Of a DNA stretch of 64,000 nucleotides, positions 19,177-27,293 are shown in pieces. This DNA is from Aeromicrobium wangtongii (GTDB taxonomy: Bacteria > Actinomycetota > Actinomycetes > Propionibacteriales > Nocardioidaceae), in assembly GCF_024584515.1 (NCBI RefSeq), contig NZ_CP102173.1:1488001-1552000 (forward strand), written 5' to 3'. Position numbers and translations under genes: made by a program. Below the pieces are notes generated by a model. That model saw only the letters and a program-made list of their open reading frames with translations. It did no database searches and had not been told where the DNA came from. The stretch's first letter is position 1. Each line of letters begins with the position of its first letter.

Positions 19177-19839
19177 TCAGTGCTTGGGGGAGAGCAGCTC
19201 GCCGAGGCTGTCCTCGGCGTCCTCGGGTGTGACGAACAGCAGCTCGTCGCCGGCCTCCAGCGACCGATCGGCATCCGGCGTCTCGATCGAGCTGCCGCGC
19301 AGGATCGCGACGAGCACGACGTCGGTGGGCCATGGGACCTCGCTGACCCGCTTGCCGACGAACGGCGAGTTGGCCGGCATCGTGAGCTCGACCAGATTGG
19401 CCTCGCTCTGCCGGAACGTGAACAGCCGGACCAGGTCGCCGACCGTGACGGCTTCCTCGACCAGCGCCGACATCAGCCGGGGGGTGGAGACGGACACGTC
19501 GACGCCCCAGGACTCGCTGAACAGCCACTCGTTGCTCGGGTGGTTGACCCGGCCGACGGTGCGGGGGACGGAGAACTCGGTCTTGGCCAGCAGCGAGATG
19601 ACCAGGTTGGCCTTGTCGTCGCCGGTCGCCGAGATGACGACGTCGCACGACTCGAGCTGGGCCTCCTCGAGGGATGACAGCTCGCACGCATCGGCCAGCA
19701 GCCACTGGGCATCCGGGACGAGCTCGGCCCGGATGGAGGCAGGAGACTTGTCGATCAGCAGGATCGAGTGCCCGTTGCCGATGAGCTCCTGGGCGACAGA
19801 ACGCCCCACCGCGCCGGCGCCGGCGATCACGACACGCAT
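19177..19839 (-). CDS. TrkA-family potassium uptake regulatory protein (second of pair)
   Basis: A 220-residue protein with an N-terminal RCK/TrkA-N Rossmann domain (GAGAVGRSVAQEL near residue 7) and a C-terminal TrkA-C domain ending in DELLFVTPEDAED. Such proteins bind NAD(H) or other nucleotides and gate potassium transporters. It overlaps the upstream paralogue by one base (TGATG). The pair corresponds to CeoB/CeoC of other actinobacteria. No TrkH/TrkG channel gene lies nearby, but a KimA-like permease is divergent. Confidence 0.87.
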   Translation of the reverse strand: MRVVIAGAGAVGRSVAQELIGNGHSILLIDKSPASIRAELVPDAQWLLADACELSSLEEAQLESCDVVISATGDDKANLVISLLAKTEFSVPRTVGRVNHPSNEWLFSESWGVDVSVSTPRLMSALVEEAVTVGDLVRLFTFRQSEANLVELTMPANSPFVGKRVSEVPWPTDVVLVAILRGSSIETPDADRSLEAGDELLFVTPEDAEDSLGELLSPKH

Positions 19840-20501
19840 CAGCTGTCCTCCGGTCCGGCCTCGATGGCCGCATGTGAGCTCTTGGCGGTCGACTCCAGCA
19901 GGAACAGGCTGAGGTAGTCGCCTTCCTGGATCACGGTGTCGGGTCGGGCGATGACGCCCGTGCCGAGTCGGCGGATGAAGGCGACCCGTACGTCGGCGGC
20001 CATCTCGAGGTCGGCGACGCGGTGACCGATCCACGAGAACGGTGCGTAGACCTGGTCGAGGCGGACCTGGCCGGTCTGGTCGCGCCAAGCGGGCTCGGCG
20101 TCCTCCGGCACCAGGCGCCGCAGCACCTGGTCGGCGGCCCACGGCACCGTGGCGACGGTGGGCACACCGAGCCGCTCGTAGACCTCGGCGCGGCCCGGGT
20201 CGTAGATGCGCGCCACGACGTTCTCGACCTTGAACTGCTCGCGGGCGACCCGCGCGGAGATGATGTTGGAGTTGTCGCCGCTGGAGACGGCGGCGAAGGC
20301 GTCCGCGGTCTCGATGCCGGCCTTGATCAGGACCTCGCGGTCGAAGCCCATGCCGGTCACCGTGATGCCGGTGAAACCGGGGCCGAGGCGCCGGAACGCG
20401 TCCGGATTGGAGTCGATGACGGCAGTCGTGTGCCCCCGCTGCTCGAGGCTGCGGGAGAGGGTCGAACCGACACGGCCACAGCCCATGATCACGATGTGCA
20501 C
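19839..20501 (-). CDS. TrkA-family potassium uptake regulatory protein (first of pair)
   Basis: A 220-residue TrkA-N/TrkA-C protein beginning MHIVIMGCGRVGS, a GxGxxG dinucleotide-binding loop followed by the acidic residue that binds the ribose (AVIDSN). The C-terminal TrkA-C domain ends with a YLSLFLLE strand. It is co-transcribed with the second TrkA gene and likely forms a heteromeric gating ring. It is divergent from the APC permease at 20582, with about 80 bp between. Confidence 0.87.
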   Translation of the reverse strand: MHIVIMGCGRVGSTLSRSLEQRGHTTAVIDSNPDAFRRLGPGFTGITVTGMGFDREVLIKAGIETADAFAAVSSGDNSNIISARVAREQFKVENVVARIYDPGRAEVYERLGVPTVATVPWAADQVLRRLVPEDAEPAWRDQTGQVRLDQVYAPFSWIGHRVADLEMAADVRVAFIRRLGTGVIARPDTVIQEGDYLSLFLLESTAKSSHAAIEAGPEDS

Positions 20502-20581
20502 GAGCCGACGCTACACCGGCGCGGGTCCGGGTGCGCACGTCTCTGGGTACGATGCCCCTGTGAGGTCTAGCATCGAACCTC

Positions 20582-22594
20582 GTGGGAGTCACCGAGGTCG
20601 CCAAGCGTGCGCTGGTCGGGCGCAAGCTGCGCAGCGAGCAGCTGGGGGAAACCCTTCTTCCCAAGCGGATCGCGCTGCCGGTGTTCGCGAGCGATGCGCT
20701 GTCGTCCGTCGCCTACGCCCCTGACGAGATCTTCCTGACCCTGTCGATCGGTGGTCTGTCGGCGTACAGCTTCAACTGGAAGATCGGCATCGCGGTGACG
20801 CTGGTGCTCCTCACGGTCGTCGCGTCGTACCGGCAGAACGTGCACGCCTATCCCAGTGGTGGCGGCGACTACGAGGTCGCGACGGTCAACCTCGGCCCCA
20901 CGGCGGGTCTGACGGTGGGCAGCGCACTGCTGGTCGACTACGTCCTGACCGTGGCGGTGTCGATCTCGTCAGGTGTGCAGAACGCGACGTCTGCCCTGCC
21001 GTGGCTGAACGGGCACGAGGCGACAGCTGCGTCCGTGCTGGTGCTCCTGCTGATGGCGATCAACCTGCGCGGCACCAAGGAGTCGGGCAAGGCATTCGCG
21101 GTACCGACCTATCTCTTCATGGTCTCGATCCTGCTGATGGGGTTGTGGGGATATGCCCGCTACCTGTTCGGTGATCTTCCCCAGGCGCCGAGCGCGGCCT
21201 ACGACATCGCGCCCGAGGGCGAGTTCGAGCAGGGCTTCACCGGGTTCGCGATGGTGTTCCTGCTGGCGCGGGCCTTCTCGTCCGGCTGCGCCGCCCTGAC
21301 CGGCGTCGAGGCGATCAGCAACGGCGTGCCGGCGTTCCAGAAGCCCAAGAGCAAGAACGCCGCGACGACCCTGCTGCTGCTGGGCACCCTGGCGATCACG
21401 ATGCTGATGAGCATCATCGTGCTGGCCGACCTGATGAAGCTGCGCTTCGTCGAGGACCCGGCGACGCAGCTGCTGCGGGACGGCCGCCCGGTGGGCGACA
21501 GCTACACGCAGGACACCGTGATCGGCCAGCTCGCCAAGACGCTCTACAGCGACTTCACGCCGCTGTTCTACTTCACGATCGCGTGCACCGGAATCATCCT
21601 GGTGCTCGCCGCGAACACGGCCTTCAACGGATTCCCGGTGCTCGGCTCGATCCTGGCGCGGGACGGATACCTGCCCCGCCAGCTCGACACCCGCGGCGAC
21701 CGCCTGACGTTCAGCAACGGCATCATCCTGCTCGCGCTGGCCGCGGTCGTCCTGATCCAGGCCTTCGACGCCGAGGTCACCAAGCTCATCCAGCTGTACA
21801 TCGTGGGTGTGTTCGTGTCGTTCAACCTCAGTCAGCTGGGGATGATCAAGCACTGGAACCGGCACCTGCGCTCCGAGACCGATCCGCAGGCCCGCGCCCG
21901 GATGAAGCGCTCCCGCGCGGTCAACACGATCGGCCTGGCCATGACTGCGACGGTGCTGGTCATCGTGCTGGTCACCAAGTTCCTGGCCGGCGCGTGGATC
22001 GCGATCGCGGCGATGATCGTGATCTTCCTGCTGATGCGCAGCATCGGGCGCCACTACGCGCGGGTGGCCAAGGAGCTGGAGATCGACGACTCCGACGTCA
22101 CGCTGCCGGCCCGGGTGCACGCGATCGTCCTGGTCAGCCGCCTGCACAAGCCGACGATGCGGGCCTTGGCCTACGCTCGGGTGTCGCGTCCCAACTCCAT
22201 CGAGGCGCTGACCGTCGAGTTCGACCAGGCCAGCACCGTCCAGCTGATGAAGCAGTGGGACGAGCTGTCCATCCCGATCCCGCTGAAGGTCATCAACTCG
22301 CCGTATCGTGAGTTGGTGCGTCCCGTCGTCCGCTACGTCAAGCAGCTCCGCAAGGAAGGGTCCCGCGACATCATCACGGTCTACATCCCCGAGTACGTCG
22401 TCGGCAGGTGGTGGGAGCAGCTGCTCCACAACCAGACCGCACTGAGGCTGAAGGGCAGGCTGCTGTTCGTGCCCGGTGTCATGGTCACGAGCGTCCCGTA
22501 CCAGCTGAGCTCGGCCAGCCGGGCCAAGGCCAAGCTGGCCAAGGAACGTCCTGCACCCGGTGACGTCCGCCGCGGATTCCGGGACCAGTCATGA
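20582..22594 (+). CDS. APC-superfamily permease, KimA-like
   Basis: A 670-residue transporter with about 12 transmembrane helices in the first 500 residues and a soluble C-terminal domain. The start MGVTEVAKRALVGRKLRSEQ, the FASDALSSVAYAPDEIF segment and the overall size resemble KimA/YdaO-type potassium importers of the APC superfamily. Potassium as substrate is inferred from this and from the adjacent divergent TrkA pair. It starts at GTG 20582. Its stop overlaps the methyltransferase ATG. Confidence 0.8.
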   Translation: MGVTEVAKRALVGRKLRSEQLGETLLPKRIALPVFASDALSSVAYAPDEIFLTLSIGGLSAYSFNWKIGIAVTLVLLTVVASYRQNVHAYPSGGGDYEVATVNLGPTAGLTVGSALLVDYVLTVAVSISSGVQNATSALPWLNGHEATAASVLVLLLMAINLRGTKESGKAFAVPTYLFMVSILLMGLWGYARYLFGDLPQAPSAAYDIAPEGEFEQGFTGFAMVFLLARAFSSGCAALTGVEAISNGVPAFQKPKSKNAATTLLLLGTLAITMLMSIIVLADLMKLRFVEDPATQLLRDGRPVGDSYTQDTVIGQLAKTLYSDFTPLFYFTIACTGIILVLAANTAFNGFPVLGSILARDGYLPRQLDTRGDRLTFSNGIILLALAAVVLIQAFDAEVTKLIQLYIVGVFVSFNLSQLGMIKHWNRHLRSETDPQARARMKRSRAVNTIGLAMTATVLVIVLVTKFLAGAWIAIAAMIVIFLLMRSIGRHYARVAKELEIDDSDVTLPARVHAIVLVSRLHKPTMRALAYARVSRPNSIEALTVEFDQASTVQLMKQWDELSIPIPLKVINSPYRELVRPVVRYVKQLRKEGSRDIITVYIPEYVVGRWWEQLLHNQTALRLKGRLLFVPGVMVTSVPYQLSSASRAKAKLAKERPAPGDVRRGFRDQS

Positions 22595-23805
22595 CGATCG
22601 TCGAGGTGGGTCCCGTCGCCCACGGCGGCCACTGCGTCGCCCGGCTGGACGGTCAGGTCGTGTTCGTCCGTCATGCGCTGCCGGGGGAGCGGGTGCGGAT
22701 CGAGATCACCGAGCGCACCAAGAGCTTCCTGCGTGCCGATGCCGTCGAGGTCATCGAGGCGGCGCCGGGACGTGTCGAGCCGCCGTGCCCGTGGTCCGGG
22801 CCGGGCAGGTGCGGTGGCTGCGACTTCCAGCACGTCGACCCGGCGGTGCAGCGCGGACTGCTCGGCGACGTCGTCCGCGAGCAGCTGCGGCGCCTCGCCG
22901 GCATCACCTGGGACGGCGAGGTCGAGGCGGTCCAGCCCGATGCGCTGGACTGGCGCACGCGCGTCCACTTCGCTGTCGATGCGGACGGGCGGCCGGGACT
23001 GCGCAAGCACCGCTCGCACGAGATCGTCCCGGTCGACCGTTGCCTCATCGCCCATCCGGACCTGCCGCAGGTGCTGGGACGCACGTGGGACGACGACACC
23101 GTCGAGGCGATCGTGTCGTCGACCGGGGACCGGCTGCTCGTCACCGACGCGTCGATCAGCGATGAGGTCGAGGCTGAGGTGGACGGTGTCGTCGCGACCG
23201 ACGGCACGGTGCGCGGGGGACGCGGAGCGGTGACCGAGCAGGTCAAGGACGCGCGGTTCCGCGTCTCGGGATCGGGGTTCTGGCAGGTGCACCCGCAGGC
23301 CGCCTCCACGCTGGTCGATGCCGTCCTGGCCGGGGCCGAGGCCCGACCCGGGGACACCGTCCTGGACCTGTACGCCGGTGTCGGCCTGTTCACCACCTTC
23401 CTCGCCAACGAGGTGGGGGAGAGCGGCACGGTGCTGAGCGTCGAGTCCGATCCCGGTGGATCCCGCGACGCCCGGCGCAACCTGCACGACTTCCCCCAGG
23501 TCACGCTGGTCGCCGAGACGGTCGAGCGCGCGCTGCGACAGGGCGCGCTCGGTGAGAACGCGGACGTCATCGTGCTCGACCCGCCGCGCACCGGCGCCAA
23601 GAAGGCCGTGCAGGGGATCGTCGACCTCGCTCCGCGCCGCATCGTCTACGTGGCGTGCGACCCGGCGGCGCTGGCCCGCGACCTGGCCTCGTTCGCCGCC
23701 CGCGGCTACGACCTCGTCGGCCTGCGGGCGTTCGCGCTGTTCCCGATGACGCACCACGTTGAGTGCGTCGCGGTGCTGACGAAGTCGGGCTCTGACCTGC
23801 GCTGA
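22591..23805 (+). CDS. TrmA/RumA-family RNA 5-methyluridine methyltransferase
   Basis: A 404-residue SAM-dependent methyltransferase. An N-terminal TRAM domain (1-60) is followed by an iron-sulfur-type cysteine set CPWSGPGRCGGC near 70, a SAM-binding loop VLDLYAGVGLFT near 255, the DPPRTGAKK motif and the catalytic cysteine in VACDPAAL. It methylates a uridine in rRNA or tRNA; which one cannot be decided. The gene is intact, but its last 135 bp are repeated downstream at 35361 and its last 55 bp at 41310, marking an apparent integration site. Confidence 0.88.
   Translation: MTIVEVGPVAHGGHCVARLDGQVVFVRHALPGERVRIEITERTKSFLRADAVEVIEAAPGRVEPPCPWSGPGRCGGCDFQHVDPAVQRGLLGDVVREQLRRLAGITWDGEVEAVQPDALDWRTRVHFAVDADGRPGLRKHRSHEIVPVDRCLIAHPDLPQVLGRTWDDDTVEAIVSSTGDRLLVTDASISDEVEAEVDGVVATDGTVRGGRGAVTEQVKDARFRVSGSGFWQVHPQAASTLVDAVLAGAEARPGDTVLDLYAGVGLFTTFLANEVGESGTVLSVESDPGGSRDARRNLHDFPQVTLVAETVERALRQGALGENADVIVLDPPRTGAKKAVQGIVDLAPRRIVYVACDPAALARDLASFAARGYDLVGLRAFALFPMTHHVECVAVLTKSGSDLR
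23671..23805 (+). repeat. Direct repeat copy A: 3' end of the methyltransferase gene
   Basis: The functional 3' end of the methyltransferase gene. The same 135 bp occur without gaps at 35361-35495 (12 mismatches by eye), and the last 55 bp at 41310-41364 (6 mismatches). This is the layout left when elements integrate at the 3' end of a gene and reconstitute it. Confidence 0.85.
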
Positions 23806-23936
23806 TGTCTTCTGGCAGTTCCCGGCTGAACCCCGAAACGGCCACCCTTGGGGGTCTGCGGTTTGCCACCGGAGAGGAGTTTGGCGGGCTTCTTCTCGCT
23901 CTCGGCGCCTCCACGGCCGCACCAGCGGGCGGGAGC

Positions 23937-25589
23937 TCAGGAGTAGACATCCTCGTGGGCGGCGCGCAGGGACTTCTTGTCCACCTTGCCCACTCCGGTG
24001 CGGGGGAGGCTCGCCACGATCAGGATCTGGTCGGGCAACTGCCACCTGGCGAAGCGCTTGGCCAGGTGGGCGCGCAACTCCTGCTCGTCCGGGTCCTGCC
24101 CGGGGGCCGGCACGACCAGGGCCAGCGGCCGTTCCTGCCACTGCGCGTGGGGCGCACCGATGACGGCGGCCTCGTGGACCTGGGGATGCTCGAGGAGGAG
24201 GTTCTCCAGGTCGATGGAGGAGATCCACTCACCTCCGCTCTTGATCACGTCCTTGAGGCGGTCGGTGATCTTGAGGTAACCCTCAGGGCTGATCGCCCCG
24301 ATGTCGCCACTTCGCCAGTAGCCGCGGTGGAACTGGTCGGGGTTCGGGTCCACCTTCCAATAGCTCTCGGTGATCCAGGGCCCGCGTATGCAGACCTCGC
24401 CGACACAGGCACCGTCGTGGGGGAGGAACTCCCCGTCCGGGCCGAGGAGGCGCAGATCCACCCCGGCAACGGGCAGCCCTTGGGAACGTTTCAGGTCCCA
24501 CAGGCCCTCCTCGTCGAGGACGCCGTCCAGGGAAGGCTTGACCCGGTTGCTGGTGACCAACGGAGTGGTCTCGGTGGCTCCGTACCCGTGGATGATCCGG
24601 GCACCGGTGAGTTCCTCGTATCCACGCATCAGGCTCAGTGGCGGCTCGGTGCTGCCCGAGATCATCCGGAGCCGGGAGAGATCGGGCGCCTCGTCGAGCG
24701 ACCGCAGGTGGTCCAGCATGGGGGCGAAGATGGCGGGTGCACCGTTGGTCACCGTCACGTCGAACTGGACCATGGCATCGGCCAGGATGTGGATCTCCTC
24801 GGCAGAATATCGACCCGGGAGGACGATGCGGCTGCGGGCCTGAACCCCGACCTGAGGCAGTCCCCAGCACTGGGCGTGGAACATGGGAGTCGTCAGCAAC
24901 ACGGTGTCGCGGTCGGTCACGGACTGGTCCGCGGCCCACATCATGGTGTGCAGGACGATGCCGCGGTGGGAGTAGAAGACGCCCTTCGGTCGGCCGGTGG
25001 TCCCGGTCGTATAGCAGGCGCTGTAGGCGGACGTCTCGCTGATCACAGGCCACGCGAAGGTGTCCGCAGACTCGGCCAGCAACGCCTCGTGCTCCACCGG
25101 GTCCGGGAGGGTGGTGCTGATCTCGGACAGAGGGCGGTCGCTCATCACCACCCAGCGACGCACCCGTGGGCAGCGCTCGACGAGTTCCTCGGCCTGGCTG
25201 AGCAGGCTCTCGTCAACGCAGACCACGGCCGCACCGGAGTGCTCGACGACGTACGCGAGGTCGTCGATGCCCAGGCGGAGGTTCATCTGGAGCATCACGG
25301 CACCGGTGCCCGGGATCGCCCAGTACAGCTCGAAGTGGCGCAGGTGGTTCCAGTCGAGGATGCCGACGACGTCTCCCGGACGGACGCCGAGGCCGACCAG
25401 GACGTTGGCGGTGCGGTTGATCCGGGCCCAAGTCTCGGCGTACGTGGTCGAGTGCCAGGTCCCGGCTGCGTCACGGTGGGCGATCTCCTGCTCGCCGTGC
25501 GTCGTGACGGCCTGCCGGTAGATGTTGGTGGTGTTGAGCTGATAGGAGTCGCCGTGGGTCGAGGGGTGGCCTTGGACGTGCTCTGCCAT
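23937..25589 (-). CDS. Acyl-CoA synthetase (long/medium-chain fatty-acid CoA ligase family)
   Basis: A 550-residue ANL-superfamily ligase activating a carboxylic acid to its CoA thioester through an acyl-adenylate. The P-loop-like motif YTTGTTGRPKGV lies near residue 190, the A5 motif GYGATETTP near 335, and the hinge/A8 region SGDIGAISPEGYLKITDRLKDVIKSGGE near 430, with the C-terminal catalytic lysine in VGKVDKK. The start MAEHVQGH at 25589 follows a GAAGGAGC ribosome-binding site. It is second in an operon behind the SDR at 25621. The 131 bp between it and the methyltransferase hold nothing I recognise. Confidence 0.88.
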   Translation of the reverse strand: MAEHVQGHPSTHGDSYQLNTTNIYRQAVTTHGEQEIAHRDAAGTWHSTTYAETWARINRTANVLVGLGVRPGDVVGILDWNHLRHFELYWAIPGTGAVMLQMNLRLGIDDLAYVVEHSGAAVVCVDESLLSQAEELVERCPRVRRWVVMSDRPLSEISTTLPDPVEHEALLAESADTFAWPVISETSAYSACYTTGTTGRPKGVFYSHRGIVLHTMMWAADQSVTDRDTVLLTTPMFHAQCWGLPQVGVQARSRIVLPGRYSAEEIHILADAMVQFDVTVTNGAPAIFAPMLDHLRSLDEAPDLSRLRMISGSTEPPLSLMRGYEELTGARIIHGYGATETTPLVTSNRVKPSLDGVLDEEGLWDLKRSQGLPVAGVDLRLLGPDGEFLPHDGACVGEVCIRGPWITESYWKVDPNPDQFHRGYWRSGDIGAISPEGYLKITDRLKDVIKSGGEWISSIDLENLLLEHPQVHEAAVIGAPHAQWQERPLALVVPAPGQDPDEQELRAHLAKRFARWQLPDQILIVASLPRTGVGKVDKKSLRAAHEDVYS

Positions 25590-25620
25590 GAATGCTCCTT
25601 CGCAGTCTTCGTGGATCGGG

Positions 25621-26382
25621 TCAGCGGGCGCCCATGCGCATGGCTGCGTCGAGGCGGATGGTCTCACCGTTGAGCATCGGGTTCTCCACGATGTGCTCGA
25701 CCAGTGCGGCGAACTCATCTGGACTGCCCGCACGGTTCGGGTGGGGAACCTGGTCGAGGAGCGATGCCTGGACCTCTTCGGGCTGCAGGTCCACCAGTGG
25801 TGTCCTGAAGAAGCCCGGCGCGATCGTGTTGACCCGGATCAGATGGCGGGCGAGGTCACGGGCCAATGGGAGTGTCATGCCGGCGATCCCGGCCTTCGAG
25901 GCCGAATAGGCGGCCTGGCCGATCTGTCCGTCGAATGCGGCAGCGGAGGCTGTGTTGACCACAACGCCACGTTCTCCGTCCTCTTCCGGTCCGTCGGCCA
26001 TCGCTTGGGCAGCGAGGCGGAGCACGTTGAAGGTGCCGAGCAGGTTGACGCGGACCACGTGTTCGAAGGAGTCGAGGGGGAACGGCCCACTGCGCCCCAC
26101 CACACGCCGTGCCAGACCGATGCCGGCACAGTTCACCACGATTCCCAGCGGGCCGAGGGCGACAGCACTGTCCACCGCGACCTGGACGGCCTCGGGGTCG
26201 GTCACGTCGCCGGCGACGAACCGGTTGTCCTTGCCGAGCTCCCCGACGAGCTGCTGTCCTGCGGAAGAGGGCAGGTCCAGCACCACCACGGTGGCGCCGG
26301 CTGCCTGCAGGCGGACGACTGTGGCGCGGCCCAGGCCAGAGGCGCCGCCCGCGACCAGTGCCACCTTGGAGGAAATCCTCAT
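25621..26382 (-). CDS. SDR oxidoreductase, 3-hydroxyacyl-CoA dehydrogenase (HSD10-like)
   Basis: A 253-residue short-chain dehydrogenase. The nucleotide loop is AGGASGLGRA, the structural motif is NCAGIG, the catalytic serine lies in VVNTASAAAF, and the YSASK motif is complete. The sequence resembles type II 3-hydroxyacyl-CoA dehydrogenases (HSD10), which fits oxidation of a 3-hydroxyacyl-CoA beside the downstream CoA ligase; this substrate is inference. An operator-like palindrome lies 80 bp upstream. Confidence 0.83.
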   Translation of the reverse strand: MRISSKVALVAGGASGLGRATVVRLQAAGATVVVLDLPSSAGQQLVGELGKDNRFVAGDVTDPEAVQVAVDSAVALGPLGIVVNCAGIGLARRVVGRSGPFPLDSFEHVVRVNLLGTFNVLRLAAQAMADGPEEDGERGVVVNTASAAAFDGQIGQAAYSASKAGIAGMTLPLARDLARHLIRVNTIAPGFFRTPLVDLQPEEVQASLLDQVPHPNRAGSPDEFAALVEHIVENPMLNGETIRLDAAMRMGAR

Positions 26383-26461
26383 CTGTCGTGGTTCCCTTCG
26401 CCATCATGCGCGCGGACGCTCGTCCACGACGCGGTATCCCTTGCACACGGTCGACGGCACA

Positions 26462-26483
26462 TAACCAAACATAAGGTTGGTTA
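26462..26483. promoter_or_regulatory. Operator-like palindrome, island-1 motif (site 1)
   Basis: A 22-bp element with perfect 7-bp arms TAACCAA and TTGGTTA around an 8-bp centre. It lies upstream of the SDR/acyl-CoA ligase operon. The same TAACCAAAC half recurs at 31353 and 34276 and a related element lies at 34191, one per transcription unit, as expected for a TetR-type operator. No cognate regulator gene is seen inside the island. Confidence 0.65.
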
Positions 26484-26540
26484 CGAGGATGGCGGCAAGG
26501 CTCTGGATGGTTCTGTTCTCACAACTCCGGGCTGCGCCCA

Positions 26541-27293
26541 TCAGCTGCTCGCGTCGCCTTCGTCGGGTGCAGAAGGGGCCACCTCGACGTCGCCGAGGTA
26601 GGCACGCTGCACCTCACTGGACGCGGCGACGTCGGCTGCGGTCCCGGAGAGGACGACCCGACCCCGCTCCATGACGTAGGCCCGGTCCGAGAGTGCCAGT
26701 GCGCGGTCAACCATTTGCTCGATGAGCAGGATCCCCACGGGGAGGGACTCCCGGATCTTGGCGATCGTCTCGAACAGCTGGGTGGTCAGCGTCGGACTCA
26801 GGCCCAGCGAGGGCTCGTCGAGCAGGAGGTAACGCGGCCGGCCGGCGAGTGCCCGGGCCAGGGCGACCTGTTGCTGCTCTCCGCCCGAGAGCAGACCAGC
26901 ACGCTGGTGCTCACGCTCGCGGATGATCGGGAAGATGTCACCGAGGACCTCGGCCGGGTCCGGGTCCGAGGAGCGCTTGCCCACGGCGGACCGGCCGAGG
27001 TTTATGTTCTCGCGCACGGTGAGCCCGGCGAAGAGGCGCCGCCCCTCGGGAACCATGATCAGCCCTCCCTTGGCCCGGGCGTTCGACGACTTCGATCCGA
27101 TCTCCTCGTCGGCGAGCCGTAATTGTCCAGACCTGAGCGGCAGCAGGCCGGCGAGGGTGCGAGCGAGCGTGCTCTTGCCCGCGCCGTTGGCGCCAACCAC
27201 GGCGACGACCTCGTCGCGCGACAGAGTCACGTCCACACCGTGCAGGACGTTGACGGAACCGTAGCCACTGACGATGTTGATTGCCTCAAGCAT
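26541..27293 (-). CDS. livF: Branched-chain amino acid-type ABC transporter ATP-binding protein
   Basis: A 250-residue LivF-type ATPase. Walker A is GANGAGKST near 36, the signature is LSGGEQQQVALARAL, and Walker B is YLLLDEPSLGLSP. The start MLEAINIV lies inside the end of the LivM-LivG fusion gene (8 bp overlap), so it is the last gene of the importer operon. It energises uptake with the fused LivG domain; in this setting the substrate is probably a carboxylate or amide rather than an amino acid (inference). Confidence 0.9.
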   Translation of the reverse strand: MLEAINIVSGYGSVNVLHGVDVTLSRDEVVAVVGANGAGKSTLARTLAGLLPLRSGQLRLADEEIGSKSSNARAKGGLIMVPEGRRLFAGLTVRENINLGRSAVGKRSSDPDPAEVLGDIFPIIREREHQRAGLLSGGEQQQVALARALAGRPRYLLLDEPSLGLSPTLTTQLFETIAKIRESLPVGILLIEQMVDRALALSDRAYVMERGRVVLSGTAADVAASSEVQRAYLGDVEVAPSAPDEGDASS

